A stretch of 64,000 bases of DNA from Bostrychus sinensis (taxonomy: Eukaryota > Chordata > Actinopteri > Gobiiformes > Eleotridae), in contig CM036254.1 in NCBI GenBank assembly GCA_020698575.1, positions 23,970,026 to 24,034,025 of the forward strand, written 5' to 3'. A program made the translations under genes and the position numbers. Below the pieces are notes generated by a model, which made no database searches, was not told where the DNA came from, and saw nothing but the letters and a program-made list of their open reading frames with translations. Below are positions 39,742-54,944 of this stretch, piece after piece; the first letter of the stretch is position 1; the number at the start of each line of letters is the position of its first letter.

Positions 39742-42700
39742 TACTACTACTACTGTAATTAGTTAAATTTAGCAAATGGAACGGACTATCAGATTTGGAT
39801 TTTCTTAACTCAAAGTAAATTTTAACAAATATGAACAACCATTATTTGTTTCCTCTGTCTGAATTGTATAATGTAATGTTTTTAATTTGTTCCTTCGTAA
39901 AAATGAATACAAAACAATGCTACTATGTCATTCAAGCAAGGCTCTACACAGTATAATAAAGCTCTTAATTTGGCCTTTACGTTGTGCTTGTGCAACATAT
40001 AGTTCCCCTGCCAGGTTATTAATGGCCGCTCAGACATGGATAACCATAGGTAAGCCAAATACAGTAGAAGCCTTGGACCATGGATAATAGGTTTTGCTGC
40101 TCAGGAGTTGCTCTTGGCAGCCTCCACAGACCATGAATGTCCAGCAAGCGTAACAAAGATTACTACAGCAGTCACTGATATGAGTCTATTAAAACACCTT
40201 TGGTATCTTTTTATTATGATGAGCAACCTCAAAGGTCAAATTTTAACTATGGACGTCAAAACTTTGGCTCATACAGTAATCAACACATTGCGTTAACTGG
40301 TCTGAGTGTAAGAACAGATTTATTCCTGACTCTATTATCGTGATGTTTAAATAGAACATTTATTTTTTATACTATCTTTACGGCTTATTTTTTTAACAGT
40401 ATGTTTCACAATATCATATTAGCCACATGGGGTCAAAAGCCAGTTCTTTGTGGTGGTCCTAAGCCTAGATAAATGGTGAGGGTTGTGTCAGGAAGGGCAT
40501 CTGATATAAAACCTATGCCAGTTCAACAGACAAATGAAATCATGCAAGAAGGCAGATTATGATTTGCTGTGGCGACCCCAGAAGAAAAATTCAGATTTAG
40601 CCTTCAAATCAGATAAACATTGAAAATACTGTATCTTCTCACGTCAACTGTGGTCCACTTTTAGATCCTGACCCACCAGTTAAGAAACCGGTTGCATTAC
40701 ATCATTAAAAAGGGTGGAGTATACCACCTTTTTGGCACCTCCCCTGCCATATGAGAAAATGCTCCTTTAAAATTGATTCATGATTTGTGATCTCCAGCAG
40801 GTGGCACAGTCGACTCTGCAGTGGATGAATGCATTGTGAATGCATAATGGGTTTTCCTGCATCAGCAGATAGCGAGGGGGTGCTGATGCTAAACTAATCC
40901 TCCCTTCACAACCTCAGCTCTGTCCCGGGACAAACACACCACCGGCCGTGTGATTCCTGATGGATGCTTCTGTCACATGTCTCAATTATGTCCCAAATCT
41001 CATTTTCTCAGCTGCATGCATTATACATGTGCAGGCAGTGGATGTAGGCTGTAGTAGACATTGCAAGTAGTTAATAAAAGTAAATCTAAAATATACCTAA
41101 AATTCAGAAAAGTTAAAACTATGCCAGTCAAAAGTTCAGCTTCCTCCTATACCATCCCAAGACATGCATAATGTGTTAGGAATTGGTTGAGTCTATAATG
41201 GAGCTCAACAGTGACCCTCGGTTCCATAAGTAACTTTCCCATTCATTTTCCCCATTGACTTTTCGAAAACGAATAAATGCATATTTTAAGAGTTTAAAAG
41301 TTGACGAGGGTTAATCAACTATGTGGTAACTCACAACAATAACACGATTAATTTCTATCAAAAAGATGAACTAAAACTTAAAAATTCAGCAAAATGCATT
41401 TGTAACTTTGCCCTCTGACAGGTTTCAGATACATATTTATAACGTAAGGAATCGTTTTATGATCACGTGTTACCCCACAGCTGATTAGCCTCCGTTGAGC
41501 TGTTGAACTTTTAATGTAAGGATTTTTGGAAAAGTCTATATGGAAAATAAATGGGAATTTTACTTCTGGAACCGCAGAGTGGGCGGACATTGTTGAGCTC
41601 CATTGTGAAGAGTGAGTGAATAATTGTGTAGACTCCAGAGATAGATAGATATTCTAATAGATCCCCAGGATCTATTAGAATATCTTGCTATTGATGTGAC
41701 AGACCTATCTAAAACAGATTAAAGGTATTGGAAGCAGGATGCGCTCCTACTGGTTTGAAAACAGTACTGCAGTCTAAATCAAAGCAATGGTTTAGCCGGT
41801 TGTTCTGCTTTTCTAATTGAACGATTGGTAATGCAGGGTTTTAGAACTAAAACCAAAATGTAAACATAAACAATTTGAGCATTGCGTGAAATATTGTTAT
41901 ATTCTGAATAAATTAGCTATACCATTGTTATCAGTAAAACTAATATTTGATTTAAATATGTTTACATCATACAGTATATTTGGACAAATGTGGGTATTTT
42001 TTATGAAATATAAAAATATATACTACTCAAAGAACCTTTGAAGTTATAATTCTGTTCTGGGGTGTGCTGAGTTGACACTTTGTCACACGGTGCTGCCACC
42101 TGCTGATGGTTATTGGCTCAAAACACTTGATTGACTCCATAACTAATCCGGCTCCTTTTGCATCTTAAAATTATAATAATAGCCTTAGCCTCAGATCTAT
42201 TTTTTGATGTGGCTCTCGACGCATGATATAAGAGCTGGAGTGTGGACCAGACTGAGGCGGGAACATACTCTCCCGTGTTCTCTGTAATTGGATTTGAGAG
42301 GATCCACTCAAGTTATTAATACAGGGCTCTTGATAGATCACTGTAAGTCTGACCTTCAACCCCAGATGACCTCGCTGCCCTGCCACTCTCCCACGAAGAA
42401 TGGACTGGTCTAAAAACAAGTGTGATGTTGGACACCTTCAGGGTCACATGGCAGCTAACGTGGCTATGGCTATAGTTTAATATTTAATCGCTTAGTTTAT
42501 TTTTTTATTGATGCAATTTCACCAACATGTTCAAAGCCTAATGTCCCTGCATGGCTACCGTAGATGCTCACAGACTGTAGAAAGCGAGGCACAAGGTGTT
42601 AACTTGCTTTATGCATTTTAACCACCATATTGTGTCTTTAATCATTAACTATATGTTATTGCGAATTAACATTTAAATACATTACAAACACATCATCATA

Positions 42701-45700
42701 GTAGAATGTTTCACAATTTTTTTAAATGCATTTGACATATTTGAAATTGAATTGCTGACTTAAAAAAAAGTACACTAGTGTTTTGTAATGCGGAGTTAAA
42801 ATTACATTTTATGGTTTGTTTACTGCTGCTATTTTTTCCTCTATATTTTCTATTTATCTGCTGCTCCATTGTGACTGTACAGGAGATTTCCCAGTGCAAG
42901 ATGACTCACACTATACCAACAAATGCAAATCTTGAAACCATTTTTTTTTTTTTTTTTTTTGAGGGGGGAAGGGGGGTATTTAGGGTTAGCGTTTGCGGTC
43001 GGCGTTAGTCAGCGGTAGGCAGGATCCACCTGGTTGCTGCATTGAGGAGGCGGCTGACACAACACAGGGGCAGAGCTACAGACCGAGAGAGAGGGAGAGG
43101 GAGGAGAGAGAGGAGCGAGAGAGGACAGGGATGTGAGGAAAACAGGCAGTCGGGAACAGAGCCCCACACTGGCCACAAACCACCCTCTATCTCTCCTCTG
43201 TCTCCTCTGCCTTCACTAAAAAAAAAAGATAAGGTGAATAATTACATTTAGGAGTGTTTTCTTGTGGCCTTCCCCTATATTCAAATGGTCATGGTCAAGG
43301 AAAAAGGTATGTCCGATATTTGTGAATTGTTCTGCATGTTGTGTTGCTTCCTTTTCATCTCATCTCATTCTATACATTTTGCCTATGGTGGTTAGCTTAT
43401 ATGACAGTGGCAATGCTGTGTGTGGTTTTCTCTGCATTGGCCACCATCCGTGCCAGTTTGTAAGCCAAATTGTCACATCTTCTGTCCGGTTACAGACTTG
43501 CTACACCCTTTTCTGAGTGCTCCACCAGCTGATCCTGAATTTGGCAGCGTCAAGCTTTATGTAAATGTATGTTGGGACAAAGCATCTGGTCCATTACACA
43601 GGACACCATTGCTGATTTTAACATATTCTTTGAACTATAGTGTTATGTTGAATTGGAGATATGAGCATAAGAGTGAGTGTGTTACGAAGCTAAACCGGGC
43701 TGTACTGCCATCCACACACTGCGCAGCAACGCTATAGACCCACGCTGCTATCTCTCCCCCTATGTCTCCCCCTGTTTCGCGCTCGCCCCGCTGTCTGCAG
43801 CCGTTGCTGTGGCGACCATCTAAAAGGTACAGTCCCCATTGTTTTGCTGTGGCCTCATTCATATTGTAGACCCTGTATAGAGATAGAGAGGGAAAGAGAG
43901 AGAAGATGATTGTTGTTCCCACCTTTTAGCTGAGGTCAGGCAGCTGTGTGTGGAGTATGGAGTAAATGAGGCCACGGTCCAGGGACACTGTATTAATGTT
44001 AACCTGCAATTTACTATGGCACGCAGGGCTCACTGTTGTGAGTGAGTCATAATAAGCAGCTTTATACAGACTGTTTAGACATTATGCTAGAGAATACTTG
44101 CATATGTAAGTGTTATATTAGTTCAAAAAGTCTTGGGACAAAAAGAAAGTACAAAATATGCATTAAATATAATAATATATGGGGAGGGAGTTAGGACTGT
44201 TCCAAGTCTTTAATTTGAATTTTTGTCTTCCTTTGCCCCTTATGCTCAAATGAGACAAAAATACAAATAGTCTACTGTGTTTTTGGTGACTGTAAGTAGT
44301 TTTTTAATTGGGTGAGCTGTATTTTGCATGGGGTATACTGACCAAAGACAAAATGGACAGAGAAGTTAAAACCATTCAACAATGGTGTCCTGCTGTTTAG
44401 GATTTTTACTGGTTTAGTCCTAGTTTATTTCTTATTTATTTCTTATTTTCTGCTGTGTCTAGTAAACAAGTGAAAGTTTGTTCTAAATCTTGACTTAGCT
44501 GTGAATTTGGCTTGAGATTTAGTACCCATAAAATATTACAGATGTTGTATGATACTTGCTTATACAGTATTTGTAAATCTGGGGCATATTTTAAATACAC
44601 TTATTATTATTTCTACTACTTATTATTGGTCGTGCATGTTACTCAATTATGATTATGACAAACTTGATGCATGTTGCCCCTGAACACATCCATTTGAAAT
44701 TAGTCTGAAGCTGTATATTAATAATATTCTGAACTATAGTCAAATATTTATGGCCCAGGGAGTAACATGTTCCTCAAAACCTAATGAATGCAATGAATGC
44801 TTAATTGTATAATTAATATTCAAAAGTTTTGTGGTAAAATAACTGTATATGTCGCCCATAGTACAGAAGTTATTATGGTTATGAATGAAGGCTATAGTAA
44901 GACTTCTCTACTAACTTTCAACTCACAATTAATCATAGTAATAACTTGTCACTGTTGGATCTATCATAAATAACCAGCAAAGTAAGATTGATTTGGGTCA
45001 ATAAATTGCTTTTTCACTCAATGTACAAATTATTTTTGACAGGGGCCCAACCCTCGATATGAGATTTTTTGCTCAAAGGTATTTTCTTTGGCAATTCAGT
45101 TTTTAATGATACAAGTGAGAACCATACAAGTGCCTCGTGGTATTGACTTATTGCCTATGTAGCACTATTGTAACTACTATATTGGAAGACCTATATATGC
45201 ATTTCCTTGAAAACTGTTGCTGAAATGTAGCTAGTCCTCAAATGCCCCAGACTTTGAAGCCGCTGGTACAGTGAGTGGGCATATGATATTTGAGTGTTTA
45301 GTCTGAGTATATCTGGTGTTTATGGATCTCTCTGGCAGATCATGTAGGTTTGTTTATAGCCCTGACAGCACAGTGCAGCACGGAGGCGGCTCTTGAACCC
45401 TCTCTTCATGTAGCGATCCCAAAACCACAGGGACCAGCTGTGTCCCTTCCCGGCGCTGGCAGGACACCCATAACCTCTGGACGCCACATGTTCCTCTCAA
45501 CGTTAAGCCGCTTGTACCTCAACAGCTCAATGCGAGATATGGTCAGAGCCTGGCTGGGTTTTTTGGTACTGCTTTTATGCCTTGTTCACATGTAGGCGGG
45601 TATTTTTGACAACATAGGCCATCTGGGTATATGAGAAGTGTTTTAGGCCATAAATAGCATATTTTTTTTAAAAGCCCTGCGCTCATGGAAACTTACAAAA

Positions 45701-48700
45701 ACCCAAGTCCTGAAGTGTCATAGCTCAGTTCTTTGGTTCCGGGGTCCCAAAACAACAAATCATCTGCCTCTTGGTGTGCAGAGGTATTACATGGATGCAA
45801 CGCTCTCCATTTACTTGGGCTTGGGACTGGCACAAGGAGTACACTGGCTTGTGACTTCTTGTGGCTGGGTTAATGATAATGATAGGCCCAATTACAATGG
45901 GCCTATCATTTATTTATTTTGGTGCTTGAGGAAGACCAAAGGGGAGATTTATGGATGCTGTGAGAAAGTGTGAAAGTTAGTGTGAGAGAGAAGAGGATGC
46001 AGAGTTAGAGGGAGGCAGATGATTCACTATTGCGACCCATGAAGGGAACAGTCTAAAAGAGAAAAAGAAATCATTGATGTAAGCTATAATCAGAGCCCAA
46101 TACAGAATAATTATTACTCTTTGGTACAAACGACAAAGAAGTATTAGGATGAGTTTATTTCTGTCTTTTCTATTTCTTTAGTCATCCATAGAGCACTACT
46201 CTTGTTGAGAATCTTATATTTTATCTATAAAAAACCTGATGGTACAAAGATTTTAAAATATGTTTTAGACCATTTTAACTGAATATCTATTATATGTAAA
46301 CAGATTATTAACGAAGGGAGTGTACACTTAATCATCATAGGGGTGTGGGCCTGTCCAGCTTTTTAATACAACCATATCCATGAAGGATGCATTTATCAAG
46401 AAAAACAAACTTTAGCTGTGAAAGCAGCTAAAGGACAAACCTGATTTCACAACTTACTAATGAACATCTTTGTGTTGCCAGGTAATGCAACAAAATAATC
46501 TCCAAGCTCCATTAGCTGTCTGTACAAATTAATGACTATACTTTATTGTCACCAAGTAATTATAGCTGCATATACAGTGTTTTATAGTTCTTCATACTTT
46601 GCAAAATGCTCTTAGGAAAATACCAGTTTTATCAATACGTTTGTACATGTTGACATAGCTAACGGACCATTAAAAAAAACTTCTTCTTCATCTGACACAG
46701 TAGATTTCCTCATGTAACCTTGAAGTATTGTATTATGCAACACCTGTGAGTCCAGGTGGGGCATGCTCAGCTGACTAAATACTGAATTACAGTATGTGGA
46801 GAGGAAGATGAATCACAATCAGAGATTTGCAGTGTTAGCACTTTGTCTGCGTGCAGCGAGCGTCCTATTTTTAAAGCCAAGAATATACCCTTGGAAGAGT
46901 TTGTCATTTATTAGGGCCATGTGGAGTCTAGCAAAGACACTTTTTTTCACCCTCAGTTCCACATGCTCAAACATGAGTTTATTCATTTAGCCTTTGAAAA
47001 GTTGCTAAAAAAACAAACAAACAAACTACTACCTTGTGAAATTAGATTATCATGATCACATGTGTCAGGGTTTCATGCTGAGAAACTCCCACAACATCAA
47101 GCAACACTGAAATTTGTTTGGCCAAAGAAGAAAGGTCTAGTGTCTTCTCTGTGTACTGTGTATTTTTGGCTGTGGGCTTCGAGTTCTATGTTCAGTATGA
47201 TAATGGCTTTGGGATAAAAACAGTTTATATAATATTGCCGTAGACACACAAGTGCAGGAGAGCCTCATCTCTGGATCTAACCCCTTTCACAGACAGACAT
47301 CTCGTCCCCTCTCATAGAGCCACAGTGTTTGGACAGCTGGCACAGTGGACCAGAATATACAGATGAGATAAGTGGACGGACCATTGACCTAAAATGGACA
47401 GGCTATAATAACATTAGCGCCATGAAAGAAACACACAGTGGCTCCATACATTGTCCCAGTCAACAAACTTCCTCCTCTTTAACAACAATCACTTTGGCTA
47501 TGACCGGAAATTTGACTGAGAAGTGTGGGCAACCATTCACAGGCGCACAGCCAAGGCTTTTGTAATGGCTTCCACAATGTTTTTTTGTTTTTTGCAATTG
47601 ACAAAGCTTTATTAAATTTGAAAACATTTACGTTTTGAATATATTGTAGGATACATCTCTGTCTTTAAAACTTAAGCAATGTTGGTTGGTTTGGACTGTT
47701 AGCGAAATAGAGTAATAAGCCAGATTTTGATGACATTTTTAGGAAAGGTCAATAATGGGCAAAGGAACGAATTACCTTATTACGTTGTGGTGTGATTTAG
47801 ATTACTGCCTGAATCCAAGAATTGCTGTTCTTTACTATTGTAAGATAGGGGCTTTGAGACTTGATTAGAGCATTTACCTCTGAACTAGAAGCACTAGCCA
47901 CACTATGTATACCTGATACCATTTTCTTGTTGGATGTCTGGCATACACGTTCTTCATGTTTTCCCAATATTTTTTATGATTTATAGGACATGGTTACACT
48001 CTTTATATTATTTGCCATGACCATACTTATTAAAAAAAAATCAACCCAACCTTAAATGACCTCCTCCAAGAAAATTATGTTTTTGCCGGCATTGGTTTGT
48101 TTATTTGTCTTTTAGCAAGTTAACTCAACATCTTAGTCAGATTTTAATTAAAGTTTCAGGAAAGGTCAATAATGGGTCAATGATGAAATTATTAAGTTTT
48201 AGTGTGGAACCTGACCACAATTGCCTGAACCTTTAAACTAATGTACTGCTCAATATCTCGTAAATTCTTTACAACTACTTTGAATATCACATGAAAAAGT
48301 CATCACAGGACTATGGGCACACATTCACAGGCACACAGCCAAGGCCTTTATGAACTCGACATCAAGTACAATGGCTTTTGCAGTTCATCGAGCGGCCATT
48401 GTCCGCTCCAAGAAACACATTTGAAGTATTTTTTCCCTTTTCAATATCATGTACCTGGTCAACAACAACCACGCCACACTGTGGTATTCACCCATTCAAA
48501 ACCCATCATTGTTCCAAAGCTATAAGGTCTCTTGGGATTACTTATTCAAAGATTGGGGGGTCTGGTGGAGGTTGATAGGAGCTGCCTCCCCATAATTTGT
48601 AGCCGCGTTTGAAGTGCTTTGTCTGGGATAGCTGGTGGCGTGGCGCAGGGGGTGGGGCAGAGATGGGATGGGTGAGAGGAGGGAATGCATACATATTCAT

Positions 48701-51700
48701 AAAGGGGAGGGTTAAGAGCTGCTTGTTATGTCGGGGTGATGTAGAGCTCGACACGCCCATCCCCCCCAAAAAAACGACCCGGGACAATTTGGATTCATGT
48801 TTTATGCTCTTTGATTTGGTTTGGTGGGGCGGCTTGTCATAGACTAGGAGGCAATGGGCGTCAAGTGGCTAGATGTATTTTAGGTATAGGGTAGAGCAAT
48901 AGTTAAACAAATGGCAAAATCAACATTGCATTTACAGAGTACACCAAGATGTGCTCTCTTGTTAGAAAATATACATGTAGATACAAAACAGTATAAGTTA
49001 ACTATGAGGGGGAAAAAGCCATGAATCCAGGCCTAATGCCCATGAAACTTTGAATAATTACCAGTGTTGATACAGTTTTTATGATGCTTCATGTTTAATG
49101 CATTTTGATGGTCATTGTGGCGAGACTGCTTGGATTGTGCACTCCAGAGTCCAGTCTGTAAAGATAATGGGAGTCAAACAGCCATATTTGTATTTTATTT
49201 ATAGGCCAAGTCAATAATAAAATAATTCATCAAAGAATAAGCAAAATGAAGTTCTTTTAATCAAAAATCCTTCTCATTATTGCCAAAGGTGCCAAAGGGT
49301 AAGACAAGTGTGTACTCTTTTGTCTTTTTAGGCTGTTTCAAGGCAGATGTCTATGAGAAGAAGGCAAAAAATAATTGTCATTAACTGACTCAAGGTCATA
49401 TCCTCCATTCTTATTTTATGGGATAGAAAATTGTGGCTATATAACGTGCTGATGACATTTTTATGATATGTGTATTTATGATTTCCTTCATAAAATTTAC
49501 ATTTAAATGTGCTTTGACATTTATTGTGGTGAGGCAGTTCGGAGTGTGCGCCACAACTATATTTGTATTATATAAAAAATCAATGTGAAATTTTTGTTCA
49601 TTGGTTATCACAACAGCCTTGGTTAGTTGGGATGATGTAATTTAGAGCTCTTCCAGTGATATCTCAGTGTCCAACAGACAGCAAAACACACTTCACGGTA
49701 CTTCCACATCAAGTACATCTCTTTGTTTAATATATTTACAATCACTATCAAAGGCCTATTATACTGTTATAATTCTCTGTATTGATTGCATTTCTACATA
49801 ACTTACCCATTTGTAGCTCAAGTCCACATAGGGAGGTCATATAATCTCATGTCTCTTTGTCTGTACCTCGTGTAAACTATATACACGTGTCTGCAAATCC
49901 CCATCCAACTAGAGCAAAGCACTCAATGAATATTTTATTAGCATTTCGTGCATTGTTAAGTTCAAGCCCTCATCTTCCCCAAACCACTACTACATGATAT
50001 TTTTGTTCATTCTTTCAGCTTCAATACAGGAAATTAAGTCTTCCTCTGCAAAGCCTATAGGTTCTCGTTCGATCTTTTGCTCGGGCTCTATCATTATTTA
50101 CCTTCGAGGTCAGGGCTGTGGTTAAATCTGTCCCCGGGGGTTCAGGATGCCTCTCCCTTTACTTCCCTCTTGAGATTCATCTGTAGACCTTATTATTGGC
50201 AGCTCAGGAGGAGATCTTAGTGGGGGGTGGGACAGAGACAGCAATAGCATCCCCACTTAAAGCGTCATTACTCAATATGAACACCAATATTCACAACAAC
50301 AGCATAGATACCTTTCCTGCTTTTCTTTGTAAAAAAAATGTAGGCATTAGTTCTTGGGATACTGGATATTGTTTCTCTGTAGCACCATTAGCTTTAGTCG
50401 GTCTGTCCCAGTGATAAGGCAGCACACTTTACTTTGTCAGCATCAGTCCTGAATGACCGCTCGTGTACAGTGGCCACAAAAATACTCTGGTTGTATTTTT
50501 CACACTAAGTTGCTCAGTGCTGAGGTTGCTTGCCTCATGTACAGTGTGCCTGATTTATTTATAGCCTTATATAATACACTTCACATTGGAGGAAATCAAG
50601 CTCCATTTCACAGATATCATAGACTGTGACTGGAACATTTTACATTGAGGCAGTTGATGTAAACATGATTTCAAAGTCATTTCGAAGTGTGGTGCTTTTT
50701 GCTTTTACTTGTCAGGGCACTACAAGTTTGGAGAAGTAAACAGGAGCAGTGTCACAGAGACTTAAAATGGATGTAAATACATTCTTTGCAACGTACTTAA
50801 TTGTAGAGGCCATGTTAAGACCTCGATACACCAAGGCAACTCCCAGACTGCCACCGAAAAGACAGAGCTCGTCTCTTCCCGTCTCCTCTCGTTCCCTCCC
50901 GTTTCCTCACGTCGCATGACCTTTTTCCCTCTTCATACACCGAAGCGAAAATGCAAAAGTGGTGACAGTACACTGCCACAGCGGTTTTCACCTCTCATCA
51001 CTCTGTCACTTCCGCTAAAATTCCCGTGAGCTGATTGGCGCGGCAGCTGTAGTGCTAGGCCTATCAGAGCGCTTCGTGCCAAAGACCAAAGACACCGATT
51101 CAACAAGGCCAATCGGCAGAAAACTAGTCAGACGGACTCCGTCCTGGAGCGATGGGGGCAGACGGCGCATACATATCAAAAGGACGGAAATGAGCGACGT
51201 GGAAGAACCGTTAAGACGGCTTCAGATGGGCGATCGTCACCTTGGTGTATGGAGGCCTTTAGTGTCTGACCCCATTAGAAGCCATTACACTTAGCCTATA
51301 TCATTGCTCCTGTTTACTTCTCCAAACTGGGAATGTGCTGACAATTAGCCACTGTTTGGAAAAGTTACCTATCCTTAAGTGTCTAGCAGACCCCTTTTAC
51401 AACATTCAGCACTATCCATTGAGGTTACACTATTGAAGACTTAGATAATTGCAGGGAACTTTTTTAAAATTTAAAGACTTTAAAACCAATCCCATAAATA
51501 ATGCACTTGTAACCCTTTTATCAGATGTATGAGTATATTAAAAGTGAAATTCTTGGGTAAAGTGCCTCTCATGCTCTGCAACATTGGCGGAGACGGAGAC
51601 TGTGTGGAAAAACAGCTTTGAGATTCCCATCCAAACCAGATCCTTGGACTTGAACATCTGTCTTGGATTTTTGTCAAGACATTGCAGTGTTGACTTTTCC

Positions 51701-54700
51701 ATATTGGTCTGACTCTAATGTCAACACAACTTTCTATTAAAAACTCAGCCTTATGGATGGGTATAAAGAAATGTATAAAAGGAGATGTTTTACTATTCTA
51801 CTCTAGAAGGGAGACTCCACATTTAACACAACTTCAAGCTTTAGTATTTTATTTCACTACTAGAATTTGTAATAGTACTTTTTGGCTATGTATAGTATGT
51901 CATAGTTTTACATGACTGAATCAGGTGGAGGGGGGCAGTGGCAAAGTGGTTAGTGCTCATGGAGATTGTGTGATTTCACATGTCTATAAATAGCATCTAA
52001 TCTCATCCTATTGTCCCATACTTGTACATTTACCCTTCTCAGTGTCTGGAAGGCTATTATTTTGTTAAAAGAGGTGACATACTATAGATATACAGTAGAT
52101 AGAACTTATTGTCTAAAATACAGTGGCAACACACTCCCCTTCTAGAGAAGCCAACAGGAGTTATGTGAATGCTAACAGATAAATAAAAGTATTAAATAGA
52201 TAAACAATTACAAATACTAAACTCTCTACATCGTGTAACAGAGTGGCATTTTTCCCGAAAGGCATCCTCCACGAAACCAAGTATTTTGCACAATGGTGAT
52301 GTATTTATATCCTTGTATGACTAATAACCTATGCCTTTTATTGTTTATCAAATGCTCGCAAATTGCCACTGAGTTTTCCATTATCAATATCATTATCTGT
52401 GATATTGTAGTATTTGAATTAGATTTTATAACCCTTTCCTTGTTTGTTTTTTCACATTATCTGGCTATTGAAAAACTTGGTCATGTCTTGATCATCACTT
52501 TGTTTGGTATAATACTCAGATATTTCAATTCACTCCTGCCTAAATTTCTCCTTTTCTAAGTCAACATGCAGCCTTCAGGACTACTGTAGATGTTCATCTG
52601 GATGACACAGTCACCCAGATGGCCTGTGTTTTTGAATGTGGTGGTGCCATGTCACACACACAGAGCGGCCCAGACTGGAGCAGACTGGACTGTGGCTGTC
52701 GTCTGGTTGGACCAGGGATGACTCATGACTGTCCCACTGAGTCTAATCAGATCATAGACACAGACTCTCCACAAGGCCCACACCTCACCTCCACAGCCTC
52801 TGACACACATTCATCTGTCCTTCAACACGGGTGTGATGGATGTTCTTGGCAATGGGTCCACTAAATTTGTCAGTTCACTATTGAGGCCACTGTGAGAAGA
52901 TTTATCTAAAGCAGTGCTTCTCAGCTGCTCTGATTGTGAGACTCAATTTTTATTGCTTTATTTTGACCCACTTTTACAGAACCAACATTTATTCATTCAG
53001 TCATGCTCTTCCACTTATTTTATTTGGGACTAGGTGACTGGAGTCTATCCCAAAAACTATGGGTCTTAGGTGGAGTATACTGGACAGTGACCAGTTAGTC
53101 GCAGGGCTACACCATTTCATGTTGTTAAAACACACAGACACTTACAGAAGGCTTTAAATAAGTTGAACATTTCAACTATATAGAATCTCCATGTGACCCA
53201 TTTTTGGGTCCTAGCCCACAGATTGAGAAACACTGACTTACATTTCACTCTGGCCTTTATGGCACATTTTAAAATCCATTTCACGCTTAAACATATTTAG
53301 GCTTCATGTATAAGATGAACATTGAAACTATATTATTCAACCTCCCAACCAGCCACTTTTGGATCCCAACACACTGATTGAGAAACACGTATTTAGAATT
53401 GACTATGACTATCACTTTTATGATTTTAAAATGTGTTGATTACGTTAAATCAAAATTTAAGTTTTAAATAAGCCAAATATTTAAACTCTATCCATCCTCC
53501 CTATGTTCCACTTTTAGTCATGCCATTTAAATATATTTTTAAATGGCATGAAGGACATTTTTATGATAATTTCATCTTTACTGAAATATCAATATGTGCC
53601 CTCAGTTAATGGATTACAAATAACTTAAGCTGCAGTAACTGTTGCGGCACTGGCCAAGCTTTCACACTTTGGATATAAATGTATTTGGCCTATAAACTTA
53701 GCTTTATTGCCTCAAATTACCCACCCCATATGGCTAGACATACAGAATGTTTTAATGCCTGGGATATACAGTATGTAGTTACTTCTTGTGCCAGTCCCAC
53801 GGCCGGCACAAATGGGGGAAGATTGTGTCAGGAAGGGCATCCGGTGTAAAACCTATGCCAACTCAATGTGCAAATCACTGCACAGTAGGAGACAGATGAT
53901 TTGCTGTGGCCATCCCAGAAGAAAAAATGATCTCATATTAAATGCCACATCACACAAATGTACTGTCCTAATGCTTTTGTCTTATTTCTTTTACCAAATC
54001 GATTCCAACGTCACTTAAAATGTCAGCTATAGGGACTGTGATCCAGGGTATAGGCCAAGTCATCAATAATCCAGTCTTTCTTTAGCAGCTCATTGATTGG
54101 GCGTGATGCTATTCCTGTTCCTTTGATGGAGCCTTATTTTAGCTTCAGATAATGATTCATCTCTGCAGGAAGAGCACACAGTTTTTTATGTGTTTGTTTA
54201 AAAGAAAAAGGGGAAAGAGGGGAGTTACCTAATGTCCATCAGTGTGAAATAATCTGTCAGAGAACAGCCGAGTGCAGTGCGCCAATGCAGCACTGTTCAC
54301 CTCCTATATGCAGTATCAATGGATTAGGGGCTATGTTAACTCTATGTGACTCTTATGATATCACACGTTTTACTTTAACCATGTTTTAAAGAATACTAAG
54401 ACAATAAACGCAAGTGCATGGCTAATAACTTGCAATGCCCCTTTGGATTGTAACACAGATCTGAATTGTATTTTTAAAGGGGATGGAGGGCATTATACTG
54501 GAATTTTATTATTAAATACTGTAAATGCACATATGCACACACATATATGGATTGTAAATAACTTGAACTGCAATTAATAATATGGTAATGGCCAAGCTTA
54601 ATCATTCTGGATGTCTGGATGCCTTGACACACACCCATGCCTAGACATACAATTCATACTGTTGTTGTGTCTTTGGGTAAGACACTTCACCCACCTTGTC

Positions 54701-54874
54701 TATGTGTGATTGGTGGTGTTTGGAGCAGCTGTAGGTGCAGAATGGCAGCCACGTCTCCATTACTCTGACCCAGGGCAGCTGTGGATCACCACCAGCGAGT
54801 GTGACTGAGTAGTGAATAAATAATGTGATTTAAAGCGCTTTGAGTGTCCAGAAAGGCACTAAATAAATTCAATG

Positions 54875-54944
<70 letters not shown>

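Noticed and set aside
39644..39838. Poly-Asn minus-strand frame
   Set aside because: Translation of the ATT/ACT microsatellite.
43042..43251. Arg/Glu-rich 69-residue frame
   Set aside because: Low-complexity translation of a GA-rich tract; kept only as a possible regulatory block.
45350..45595. 81-residue frame in a GC-richer patch
   Set aside because: No recognisable family, no splice signals and no matching exon in ABLIM proteins.
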